Source of the DNA: Hymenopus coronatus
Taxonomy: Eukaryota; Arthropoda; Insecta; Mantodea; Hymenopodidae
DNA: 64,000 nt
NCBI GenBank assembly: GCA_030762935.1
Contig: CM060896.1
Span: forward strand, 11,298,001-11,362,000
Reading direction: 5' to 3'
Within the stretch, counting starts at the first letter, position 1. Each line of letters opens with the position of its first letter. This document shows, piece by piece, positions 34,865 through 45,532 of the stretch. Below the pieces are notes generated by a model. That model was not told the origin of the DNA, ran no database searches, and saw only the letters and a list, made by a program, of their open reading frames with translations. Position numbers and translations under genes: made by a program.

Positions 34865-35130
34865 TGCAGTAAGAGGTGCAAATTCAAATTACAGCCTTAA
34901 AATATTTTGGTACAATATAGCAAAAGGCCCCTCTGATTATTTTCTGTTTCCAAACTTGAAGAAATGGTTTGGAGGTAGAAGATTTGCCAACAATGAAGAG
35001 GTGGAGTCTGCAATGTCCTGTTTGCTATTTTGCAAACCTCGATAGTTCTCACTATAAACAGATATTGAAGCTATTGAACCTTGCTGGGAAAAGTGTACCA
35101 AGCTGAAAGGAGACTATATAGAGAAACAAA
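34865..35130 (+). pseudogene. Mariner transposase C-terminal fragment
   Basis: The plus strand reads FPNLKKWFGGRRFANNEEVE, then after a frame break AERRLYREK. This is the C-terminal block of mariner transposases (LFP.LK....GKRF....E......). The preceding PSDYFL is recognisable. Everything upstream is missing. Confidence 0.72.
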
Positions 35131-35189
35131 GATGTTCTCCCCAAAATTTTTATGCTTTCTTTGTTAGGTTGGGTACTCCTGGGACAGCT

Positions 35190-36100
35190 CTCTAATGTCA
35201 GGTGTATGAACCCTCAGCCCTTATAACTGCCCTCAACCTTCAGGGCATAGGCAAAATTAAATGCCTGCAGTAATGTGGCCGAGAAGCTACAAGATCACAG
35301 GCTTCTTGAATTTGTGCCCTTTGCCTATCGAAATCTATTTGGAGCGCAGCTCCTGTTTTACCTCAGGACACATATTCTCAATAGGATTCAAATCTGGTGA
35401 ACACCGAGGCCAGTCTACCACTCCGAGAATCAGTTTGTAACCTTTTGAGATGTGTCAACAGGCTGATTATCCAGAATGAATTCAACAATTCAATCAGGAT
35501 ATCTCATCCTTACAGAGGGAATCAAAATATTACCATATACTGGACACTCTTCAGTGTATCGCCAAGCTGCCATAGCACACCTAGACTGACCCTTGATATC
35601 CAGCCCCAACACGATACAGATATGCAACCATGATGGAATTGTGAAGCTACGTATTTTGCACCATATTCGGGACCCCTTTGAACAATAGGCAATCGCCTTT
35701 CTCTTACATGTGGAAGAAAATGTCACCTCATTCCAGTAACAGTTGGCATTTTCCACTGACAATTTGTGATTGTCTGTCAGATGTTTTTAAGCTGCCATTT
35801 GTGCATGAAGTCCTGCAGAGGTTTTAGAGCTGATACAGGGAAATATGAATTGATCTTGATTCAATTTGGAAAGAGTCCCTCTCTACTGCTACAATTAAAG
35901 TTGTATCCATTTCGGGAGTCAACACATGTCTTCTTCATCCTTTCCCTGGGTAATCTCACCCACATCTGATCAGCGTCATGAGCGGAAAAACCTCCTATTT
36001 TGACTAGAGCAAGGAGTGGCTTCCTTGTGTTCATGTCCTTGTGAGCAAGTTCTGTCATTTACAAATGCAGTAATATTCATTGAGAGAGAACTGTTTGTGC
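35190..36100 (-). pseudogene. Tc1-like transposase remnant
   Basis: The minus strand reads VENANCYWNEVTFSSTCKRK, then GSRIWCKIRSFTIPSWLHIC, then YGNILIPSVRMRYPD, then after a shift IVEFILDNQPVDTSQKVTN. This follows the Tc1-like layout: first Asp region around the W..V.FSDE..F position, the VH.WG position, Y..IL...PSVR..YP, then the second Asp in (Q)DN.PVHTS. The aspartate in DNQPVD is readable. The final acidic residue region is broken. Stops and shifts show it is dead. Confidence 0.75.
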
Positions 36101-36239
36101 CTGATGAGTTTGCGTACCATCGCATATTGCTGTTTATAGAATAAACCATATTATTAACTTCACCAAATGTTGCATATGAAACAAGTACATATAAAATCAA
36201 TAGCCACTATGTGTTGATTTAATATCATTAAGGAAAAGA

Positions 36240-36590
36240 AAGAAAAAAAAAAAAAAGCTCACTAAATGCAGGAAGTGAATCTGCGGCCCTCACCAGAGGA
36301 ATAGCCTAAGTTTTACCACAGCGCTACAGTGAACACACATGGAAGGTGGCAAATTTAGTAATGCAGTACAATACAAGCTGTAACATGATTTGTCTTAATA
36401 TTGTTAGTTAATATTAATAGCTTGTTGCTGGAGAAACTTAGTTATGTATTTGGTTATGATTATTGATCATATGGGTTAGTAATATTAAGATTTGTGACAA
36501 CTTGTTGCTGACGCTACACAATGTATCACAGATTGTGTACACACGGCACTGTGCCATGAGGCACTTAGTAAAAAGCATGCATGAGTTATA
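36240..36590. other. Unassigned sequence
   Basis: Nothing recognised apart from an A run near 36245. Confidence 0.45.
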
Positions 36591-36594
36591 CAGG

Positions 36595-37255
36595 GCAAAC
36601 CATATAAACCAGAACCATTTTAACAGGCCATAATTTCTCTCTGAAAGCTTGTAAATGTGAAATTTGTTTTAATGATCTCAGTGGCTCAGGGAGAATCGAC
36701 AACAATCGATCAATGCCATCTGTTGACTATATTGATGACTTCGATGGGAATTACGAGCATTTTCATGACATTGTAGATAATCCTTAGTTTGCAGTCTTAG
36801 CAGTAACACGCAGTACTCACTTGGAGAGTGTGTTTTCATTGTGAAGACAAATTCCTTGGTAACAACACAACAGGATTTTGAAGAGAATTTAATGTACGGG
36901 ATGTTCTGACAAAGGCTAGCAAGAAAGCTGGTATACTCGTTAGTGAGAGTGGAAAACATAGACCACCATTGAGTGCAGAGACTGTTACAAAGGCTAATGA
37001 ACTCTCCAAACAAATCGTTGTGTCGATTGAGCCAGGTCACATGTCAAAGACCTGCTACATTGCACAATGCCATGAAAATGCTTGTAATTTCCATCGAAAT
37101 CATCAATATAGTCAACAAATGACATTGATTGTTACCATGATTGTTGACGATTCTCCCTGAGCCACTGTGATCATTAAAACAAATTTCACATTTCTACAAG
37201 CTTTCAGAGAGAAATTATGGCCTATTAAAATGGTTCAGGTTTATATGGATCACAT
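36595..37255. mobile_element. Foldback element F1, copy 2
   Basis: The arms (CATATAAACCAGAACCATTT and the complement of TGGTTCAGGTTTATATG) and the centre match the copy at 10604-11265. The words TCAGTGGCTCAGGGAGAATC and TGTTGACTATATTGATGA are shared. Confidence 0.85.
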
Positions 37256-37259
37256 TGTA

Positions 37260-37490
37260 TTGAAGATCAAGGTGATGTTGGTTGGGTGTTTTGACTACCA
37301 AAGCATTGTCCATCAGGAAATTGTGCCACACGGTCAGATGGTAAACAAGGAGGTGTACAGAGTTTTAGCAAGTTTGAGTAATACTGCCTGAATTGTGGAA
37401 ATACCAGTTTTGGATTTTGGATTATGACAATGCTCTAGCTCATGCATTGCTCCTTGTTTGCAGCTATCTAACAATACTGACACTTTATAT
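37260..37490 (+). pseudogene. Mariner transposase fragment
   Basis: The frame reads IKVMLVGCFDYQSIVHQEIV, then PHGQMVNKEVYRVLASL. It matches the mariner catalytic zone (K.ML..FFD..G.VH.EF.P.G..VN...Y..VL). It directly adjoins the right end of foldback F1 copy 2, which may have inserted in it. Confidence 0.75.
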
Positions 37491-37499
37491 TGTTTTTCC

Positions 37500-38160
37500 T
37501 TGTGTCCATACATAGAGAAGGAAGTTTCAGTCATAGTGAACAGATTTTACAATCAGTTAAGACTATTATATATTACCCTAGCATCTACAGGAAAACAGGT
37601 AAAAAAACCATTTATATCAACTTTTATAGCTCCATTAGCAGGAAATACAAAAATAAGCTTTGTAGGACAGTTCTGGAAGAATGGGTAGAGCAAAACCATA
37701 TGAATGTACTAGTCATTCATTGCATTAAGTACGGCCATTATTTTTCTTCCTATAACACTCATATTATAAATTTATTTTTCCTCTTTCAAAAGGGGACCAA
37801 TGTATGCTTTGCTTACATTTGGTCTTGATTTTACAACACTTCAATTTTATATTAGTGTACAATAAACTTCATGTAGCACTAAAACACAGGGGCTTAATTT
37901 CTACAGGGGCTTAATTTCTTAAAGTCTTTTGTGCCATAATTATTTCAAGTTACATTCAACCTAATTATACTAACACAAAGAACAAACAAGTTTCCAAATG
38001 GTGCAATAAATAGGTATAATTATATCAAGAGCAAATACTGGAACCTATGCTCACGTCCATATCTATCACTGAGCATTGCTAACCTCAGTATACTACATAA
38101 TATTGTGAAAGCTTTTGAACTCATTAACCACGAGTTCTCTTTTTCTGCAGTACTTTGAAT
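37500..38160. other. Unassigned sequence
   Basis: AT-rich DNA. No coding or repeat signature recognised. Confidence 0.45.
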
Positions 38161-38164
38161 TTAT

Positions 38165-38335
38165 ACCATTGAATGCTGTAATGGTTAATGGTGTGACACA
38201 ATGATAGACCACTCTCCTCCCATCTAGTTGGCCTGGCTTCAATCCCTTTCTGGTATTTGTGGTGGATGAAGCAGGTTTTCTCCAGGCCCTCCTATTTCCC
38301 CACCATTCATTCCATCAATTGCTTTAGTATCACTT
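38165..38335 (+). mobile_element. Degenerate tRNA-like SINE
   Basis: AATGGTGTGACACAATG and TGGCCTGGCTTCAATCCC look like A and B boxes, and TTTTCTCCAGGCCCTCCTA follows. Single copy. Confidence 0.4.
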
Positions 38336-38389
38336 TTCCTGTATCGATTTCACTTATGTCATATAATCTACTTCCTCACATTCATTTCA

Positions 38390-38645
38390 GTCTGTGGTGT
38401 AATGGTTACCACACTAACTTTGTATACCCAAGGTCGTGGGTTCAAACCTGGTGGAGGACGATGGATTTTTTTGGGTGTAAAAATTCTTAGCATGGCTTCC
38501 TTCAGAAGGGAAGTAAAGCTGATGGTCCCATGTAGATTTACAGCACGCAAAAGAACCTCAAGCCTGACAGAGGGACTTCTGAGCAAAATTAAGCGGTCTT
38601 TCACGTTCAACTTGGAATGGGATGCTGAGAACCACAGCAGTTAAA
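38390..38645 (+). mobile_element. tRNA-derived SINE, family B
   Basis: A clear A box (GTGGTGTAATGGTTACC) and B box (GGTCGTGGGTTCAAACC), with the body words listed for the copy at 20668. It ends GAACCACAGCAGTTAAATAA. Confidence 0.87.
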
Positions 38646-38649
38646 TAAC

Positions 38650-39450
38650 ACACCATTGGATCCATCCCTGGATACTCAATCTGGCAATAGCCCATTTGTT
38701 TCACAAAGGCATCTGACCCTGGGCATTAGCTTACAAGTCCTAGGGGTGTAAGTACTCCATATGAGGAGGGTAAGGGACAGAGAAGAGGAAGAAGAATTCT
38801 GAATGCATCATTTACTTCAAATCTAAAAAGACCATATAACAGACTTAATTTTTTACTTTTCTGATTTCACTTGGTTGTATCAAATTCCTTTATAAATAAA
38901 TTTTCTTGATCCAACTGAGGGATAAAGGCTCCAGATATTCATATTTTTGTTTAAAATAACTACCTTCTTTGTCCTACAGCAACCTTAAAATTTCTAAATT
39001 TGGAACGTGCACAAGTTCTAAAAATATTTTTAAAGAAAATCTCATCCCCAAATTAACATAAAGTAATATTTTATTATGTTACACTCTTTTGAAAGCAAAG
39101 AAAAAATATTTGAAAGTCCCATTTTGCAAGACTTCTGGAAAAGCTTCCAAAATAAGTGACAGAGGTGTGATGTCACAATCTGGTATGAACTGAAGTCATG
39201 CTATAATGTTTGCATTGATGGTGGAATGCATTTTGTCAGAACTTTAATTTAACACTGTACTCCTTAAAATTAGGGATAATAATAATAATAAAAAAAAAAC
39301 ACATTTGGATAATTTGCCTTAATTAAGAAATAATGATTGTTTTGTGGCTAGCAAAATTCATTGATCAAAAGCATAATATTGTTAAATAGCACACAGTTAT
39401 TATACACCTAATTATTCAGTTTGATAAGTTACAACAAAAATAATACATAT
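38650..39450. other. Unassigned sequence
   Basis: Nothing recognised except TTACAAGTCCTAGGGGTGTA near 38730, which echoes 3500-3530. Confidence 0.4.
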
Positions 39451-39452
39451 AT

Positions 39453-40297
39453 TAAAAAAAATCTAATGTGTTCCATTCACAAGACTTTCTCTACCTGTTC
39501 TGCACACAAACTATTCTCACAAAAATTGTTCCTTTATCTACATCATGCTAATCAAGATAAACATTACCAAAATTGTGTTATTGCTTGCTTCCTTATAAAT
39601 AGAAGGAAAATAGAGGAATACTTAGATTAAAACAATAGCTTAATCTTTTAAAAGCTGTCGCTATATGAAACAATTAAAATTTGATTCTCTTTGCATGGTT
39701 AGGAATGAAACAAAAAGGTGTGAAACGAAAGATGATTTCCTGTTTGAGAAAAGTTTTAAGTCTTTTAAAACTGAAACCACTAACAAGAAATATCTTGGAA
39801 ACAGTTAGTTGTTAATGTAACATAAATTGTGTATTTTAACAATTTTTTGAGCAGTAAGTTCTTGTCTATCTGTTATGGTTTACAAGCTACACAAAAGTCA
39901 CCCAGAATGAAGAGGCCATTCCCAGAAAATTCAATATACACATTTCGTTTGTCATGAAAATATCTTAAACATATGGTACTTTAATCCAAATCATTAGAGC
40001 CATTTTTGAGAAAATCAAAATGTTCGAAAAATGTTCCATGTAAAGGAAGTGAGGGTTGGAGGAATTTTCTTGAAAATCTTTGTGTCGTATCCTTGGAAGA
40101 CACTGAACTTAAATATCAAGTTTGTAGATATTTAACTGACTTTTCATTTTTGAGCCATGCACACACACAGACAATTTTTTCTAAAATTGTCAAACATGTG
40201 TTTCCAGTAAAATCTCGGTATCAAATTTTTCAGTGGAATACAATACCTTCTCTATTCACTATGTACATTACATATAAGTACTAGGAGAGTAAAAATA
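39453..40297 (+). mobile_element. H-family element
   Basis: Start AAAAAAATCTAATGTGTTCC and hairpin end near 40250-40295. The body has small deletions and the CA zone is short. Confidence 0.82.
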
Positions 40298-40530
40298 ATG
40301 TGTCAAGAATCTAGGGTGTATTACTGGTGAGTTTCAAGAAGATAACAGAAGCACAATTCTTTGCTTTGTATGATTACTAAGTCAAACATAGGGCTTAATA
40401 CTTCTTTTAATTAGACTAACAGATTTTTTGCCTACTTATATTATATAAACACAGAACACCACCACAGGGATAGTGGGGGAGAATGAAAATAGCTGTATTT
40501 GTTTACACTATGAAACACAAATGTAATATT

Positions 40531-41095
40531 AAAAATCTGATGTGTTCCGTTCACATGACTTTCTCTGCATTGCTGCAACAAATTATTGTTAAATAGCTTA
40601 TTCTTCTATCTACTTTATATGTATATCACATAAATTGTTTAAATGAGCTCTACATTTTTGGTTAGTTTTTATCCATCTCTTACAGTTTACCAGTTATGCA
40701 AAATTTTACAAATTCATCCAGAATAAAAATGTATTCAGAGCCTATTCCCAGAAAATCCAAGATATACATTTTATTTGTTATGCAAATATCTTTTGTATAC
40801 AATATTTTAATCAAAATCGTTGGAGCCATTTTTGAGAAAATCAATATTTTTGAAAATTTTCCCAAGTAAAAAATTGGTGGATTTTCTTGAAACTCTTTTG
40901 TGTCCCATCCTTGGAAGATACTGAACTTAAATACACGTTTGGTATTTGATGGATTTTTCGCTTTTAAGCTATGCTGTCCACACACACACACACAGACCTT
41001 TTTCTAAACATGCTTTTTTCGGACTCAGGAGACATCAAAACATGTATTTCCAAAGAAATTTTGAAATGTTAATGTGGGCTAGAGAAAGTAGTAAC
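40531..41095 (+). mobile_element. H-family element with internal deletion
   Basis: Start AAAAATCTGATGTGTTCCGT. About 250 bases of body are missing after TTCTATCTACTTTATATG. The hairpin is reduced to GCTAGAGAAAGTAG. Confidence 0.78.
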
Positions 41096-41099
41096 AAAA

Positions 41100-42220
41100 T
41101 AATTAAAAAGGATTTTATTGAAGGAGGCGATCACAATGCTATTGACAGTAATGAGGAATGTGCATTGCTTAGCATAGAATGATCAGAAGTTCTAATTTTT
41201 ATATAATGGTTTGCTGATTTGGCAAAAGAAAAGATAGGATATGTTTTGTTAATATTGTATTCATTCTGTATTAGTAACAAAGTGTTATTTAAAGTTTTTA
41301 AAGAGAGTAAAAGTGTCAAACCTGTGGTTACAATGACTTGACAATGGAAAGAACTTAAATATAACACAGAACAGTGTTATTACAATACATTTAACTTACA
41401 TCATTTGATCCTTACAACAGTGTAATGCAGATTTCTGCAATATATCCTGGACACTATTTTGCCATGATAAAATCCTTCTATTGCTGATTTCTGGTATTTT
41501 GACAAGTGAATAAACTATTTGTTGGAAACTGTATTGGTGAACTGAGAAATTATACATGATTTGTAGCCCTTCTGTTTCAACAAGTGATAGGATTTCATAT
41601 TGATCCCAAAACCAAAATGCTCTGCTACATGTTACTCAAAAAATGCACTTAATTGCACTATACACTAAAATAAAAGGGAAATAAACACAATGTCCTCATT
41701 TTACATAGTACTGCATGTTTAACCCTTTCTGCTTGGAATTGCATACTATATGGTGATTCAGAGAATGTATTAATGTCACACATGACCCTTCTGCACAATA
41801 AATTGTTACTTAATGGTATTTAGAATTACTATTTTTAGATTCTCTGTGAAACTTTCTATCAGAGTAGCTCATATGTGGGCATATTACATTTCATTCATTT
41901 ACCAACTGGCATCCTTTACTAAAGCGTAATCACATACATCTACTAAGCCACAAATGCAAAGCCATATAAGAGTAGCAAGCACAACATTAATAAGCAATGC
42001 TTACCATAAATACAGTGAAGACCAGTAGCAGCATCTTACACTACCAAACAAGCACTCGATACATTTGTTTTGATGTAACCATGTGTTTAAAAAATCAGTG
42101 ATCTTGGGAAAGGAACTGGACTAAATCTGGAGTTGCTTTTAGGTTGCTTCTTGCATCCATATAACACACATAGCTTCTTTTCTGCTAGAATATTTTTGAG
42201 TTGGATTTGTAACACTTTAA
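41100..42220. other. Unassigned sequence
   Basis: AT-rich DNA without recognised coding or repeat content. Confidence 0.45.
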
Positions 42221-42225
42221 GTACC

Positions 42226-42347
42226 ACTTATGTATTGTTTTGCCAGACCAGTTTTGAAGCAATGCAGACTTTATTGCCAATGGTTTCCAACTGTGACAAT
42301 GAAGCCCACATTGCTTCAAAACTGGTCTGGCAAAACAATAAATAAGT
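42226..42347. repeat. Hairpin with about 38-bp arms
   Basis: TTGTTTTGCCAGACCAGTTT then TGAAGCAATG is mirrored by CATTGCTTCAAAACTGGTC then TGGCAAAACAA. The loop is about 45 bases. It ends 13 bases before the Tc1/mariner-like element. Confidence 0.88.
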
Positions 42348-42360
42348 GATAGTTAAAGTA

Positions 42361-43256
42361 CAGGGTTACTACAAAAGAAATAGACAACTTCAACTGCCTG
42401 TAAAACAAAAACTATTAGAGATAGCAACCTAATTATTTTGGAGGTATGTTGAGAAACTCTCAAAGTTTCGTTTGTTACTATTGGTAACGCTGTAGTGTTT
42501 TTTTTTTTTTTTTTTGTTGTTGCAGAAGCTGAAATGGCGGAAAATCCTGTGGAAAAGGCATATTGCGTGTTGGAATTTGCTAGAACGCAATCAGCAACTG
42601 ATGTCCAACGACATTTTAGAACACGTTACCACAAAAATGAAATGATGTGCTCACAAAAACCAGCATCGTCTTCATCATGTTGCAACATGTCAATGCAAAA
42701 GTCACGCCGTATGACCTTATCTTCTTCACTCAGAAACTGCAACATCTGTAATCTGTAAGGCATCATGTGAAGTTGCTTCCGCAAGATTTTCCATACAGTT
42801 TGCTGTGGAATTTGTAATTGCATGCTTGCCCTAGATGTCAATTTCTGTGGGCTTCTTATGTAGGCAGAACGAACACGTTCAACGTTTTCTTCTGAAACTC
42901 TTGGTCTTCCCGAGCTCTTCCCTTTGCACAAACATCCCGTTGTCTCGAATTTTCTATACCAGTCGTAGATTGACTGTCTAGTCGGTGGCGTTTTGTGGTA
43001 ACGTGTTCTAAAATGTCATTGGACAACAGTTGCTGATTGCATTCAAGCAAATTCCAACACGCAATATGCCTTTTCCACAGGATTTACCGCCATTTCAGCT
43101 TCTGCAACAACAAACAAAACACTACAGCGTTACCAATAGTAACAAACGAAACTTTGAGAGTTTCTCAACATACCTCCAAAATAATTAGGTTGCTATCTCT
43201 AATAGTTTTTGTTTTACAGGCAGTTGAAGTTGTCTATTTCTTTTGTAGTAACCCTG
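42361..43256 (-). mobile_element. Tc1/mariner-like element with an inverted-duplicated 5' end
   Basis: Both ends are the same sequence (CAGGGTTACTACAAAAG and its complement). TA precedes the left end and CA follows the right. The first about 270-280 bases, including the end and the start of the transposase, occur in both orientations (42361-42640 plus, 43256-42990 minus). The true 3' end is missing, replaced by the inverted copy. Confidence 0.85.
42626..43100 (-). pseudogene. Tc1/mariner-like transposase, N-terminal HTH region
   Basis: The minus strand starts MAVNPVEKAYCVLEFA and, with two stops near the start, reads TPPTRQSIYDWYRKFETTGC, then GKSSGRPRVSEENVERVR, PQQTVWKILRKQLHMMPYRL and LSEEDKVIRRDFCIDMLQ. 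It is a paired helix-turn-helix DNA-binding region (DUF4817-like) with a GRPR linker. It is cut at DDAGFCEHIISF, just before the first catalytic Asp is expected, by the inverted copy. The mirror copy on the plus strand (42534-42640) holds only MAENPVEKAYCVLEFARTQS and the next 15 residues. Confidence 0.8.
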
Positions 43257-43259
43257 CAT

Positions 43260-43670
43260 TACAAATCTAACTCAAAAATATTCTATTCATACGTATCACT
43301 ATTCCAAAACACCCTTTCATGAAAATTGTCAGTTCTTTTCTCTTTGTTTTACATTATAGAGAATAATGCTTATATATGACTTACTTAGGCATTAAAGATT
43401 TTTAAATGGGTTTCCATGCTGTGTGCTCTTCTAGCTAGAACATTTCCAATTGTATAGGGTTGTTAAATTAAAAGATAACTCCCTCTCTCCTCTGCGTGAG
43501 AGCACACACAGTTGTCAGGAAAGTTGAGCCAGCAGCGACACACTAAAATACTTACCTTAATATAAACACCAGAAATATTGACCTCCTACTCCCAAAGAGG
43601 CAGCACATCTTCTAAAAGTGTCCTTGCTCAGTTGCCTAAGTTCAGAAGGAAGAATCCTTATGATTTTTTT
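43260..43670. other. Unassigned sequence
   Basis: Nothing recognised. Confidence 0.45.
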
Positions 43671-43675
43671 TTTCT

Positions 43676-44522
43676 TTTTACTTTTCTTCACGTACTATGT
43701 ACATAGTGTCTAGAGAAGGTGCTCCATTCCTCAAAAAAATTTGATACCGAGATTTCACTGGAAAGAGGTGTTTTAGAGTCTCCTGTATCAAAAAAAAAAA
43801 AAAAGCATTTTTAGAAAAACGTCCTGTGTCTGTGAACACGATAACCCTAAAACAAAGAGTCCGTAAAACACCAAACTTGGTATGTAAGTTTAGTTTCTTC
43901 CAAGGATGCGACATGAAGATTTTGAGAAAAATCCCCCTATCTCAAACTACCCTTTACATGGAAGAAATGTTGATTTTCTCAAAAATGACTAACGATTTTA
44001 ATTAAAATTGTATACATTAAAGATAATTACATGCCAAATATAATGTATATTTTGAATTTTCTAGGAATAGTCTCTGAAAGCTTCTTTATTTCAATAATTT
44101 TTGCTGGGTTTTGCATAACTAGTAAACCATAAGAGATGGACGGAAACTTACTACACAAACTATGTAGATCTCGTTGAAACGAACAATTTATGTCATATAC
44201 ATTTTTTCATGGAGTTAACCATTTTTTTTATATTCCTTGTTAATAGTTTCAGCTTTAAAATAACTTTACACATACAGGAAGCTGTAAACATCTGGCCAAG
44301 CACATAATCAGATTTAAATCCCATAGCAACTTCATTTTTAAAACATTTGACTGTCGGTTTAGTCTAGTGTATTCCCTTATTTCCCTTCTACTTATAAGGA
44401 ACTAAGTAATAAGACCATTTCTGCTAATTTTTATCTATATTATCATGTAGAGTCAGAAAATAAGCTTTTTAACAATAATTTATTACAAAGATGTAAAGAA
44501 ATGGAGAACATCAGATTTTTTC
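43676..44522 (-). mobile_element. H-family element
   Basis: Hairpin at 43680-43730, an A run instead of a GT repeat, full body, and the end GATGTAAAGAAATGGAGAAC with part of the terminus lost. Confidence 0.82.
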
Positions 44523-44637
44523 TTATTAATCTTTATTTTAGTATCTTGAGTACAGCAGGCTTATTGCAGCAGATGTACATGATTTCAGTACATAGTTCAT
44601 GAAATTCTCACTTCATTAAATACAATCAATAATAAGT

Positions 44638-44663
44638 GTAATAATAATAATAATAATAATAAT
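44638..44663. repeat. (TAA)n microsatellite
   Basis: Short pure TAA run. A second one is at about 55717-55744. Confidence 0.9.
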
Positions 44664-45019
44664 TACTTGAGATTTCTTGTATTTTATCATCACTATGTCC
44701 CTGTAGATTACACAAGGATTTCTTTTGCTGAGCTTAGATGAATCAGCAAGAACATTTTTACTGGATAAGCTGCCTGTTTGGGAGCAGAAAGCCAATATTT
44801 CCAGAATATACTTTAAGGTTAGGATTTCAGCAGCTCTCAATATCTTGCACAATGGAGAGAGGCTGTGAGAGGGAATACCTTATAATTTAATGAGCCTGTA
44901 TATTATATTAAGCCTGGAAGAACAGTTAAAGCGGCATGCAACTGCTGAAATGTAGCAAAAATGAAATGAGGAGCTATTGCTACTGCTTCAACAGAGAGAA
45001 ATATTAAATGCATGCAAAA

Positions 45020-45175
45020 GAAAGAATGTTACCCTTAATCTGTCCCAATTGCCTTCTGAGTAGTTGGTGGAAGAACGATGGTTGACCGTTGCCAGGAGGT
45101 TACGATGACACTCCTCCAGAACAAATAAATGATACCAGTCCATAAAAATATTACAGAACTTGCTCCTTTCACTAA
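45020..45175 (-). other. Possible unassigned coding fragment
   Basis: The minus strand is open for about 70 codons and reads DWYHLFVLEECHRNLL, then NHRSSTNYSEGNWDRLR before GGTAACA. Codon composition looks more protein-like than its surroundings. I do not recognise it. It could be a small exon, possibly of the same minus-strand gene, or a repeat fragment. The putative acceptor is weak. Confidence 0.2.
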
Positions 45176-45532
45176 GAATTCTATCTTGTTTTAACCATAC
45201 ATACTAATTTCCTCAAACATAACACAGGTACATATGATGAGATATACAGCGAAAGTGTTGAGCAAGCATGATTGATAAGATATGGTGTAAATGTACTCAT
45301 AAGAGCCCTGAAAGTCTCAGTAATGATATTTTGTTTTGCAATTCAAAATAGAGCACTTTAAATAATTTTGTTATATTTGCTACTACATGCATTTTGTTTT
45401 CATCTGATTGTAGATTAGTGTTACAGAAAATAAACTGTCCCATGATTTCCTATTGGGGAAATACTATACACCTACAGTATGGGAAAACAACATGCAGAAA
45501 ATTGGGGAGTAGCAAGACAGTATCAAACCATG

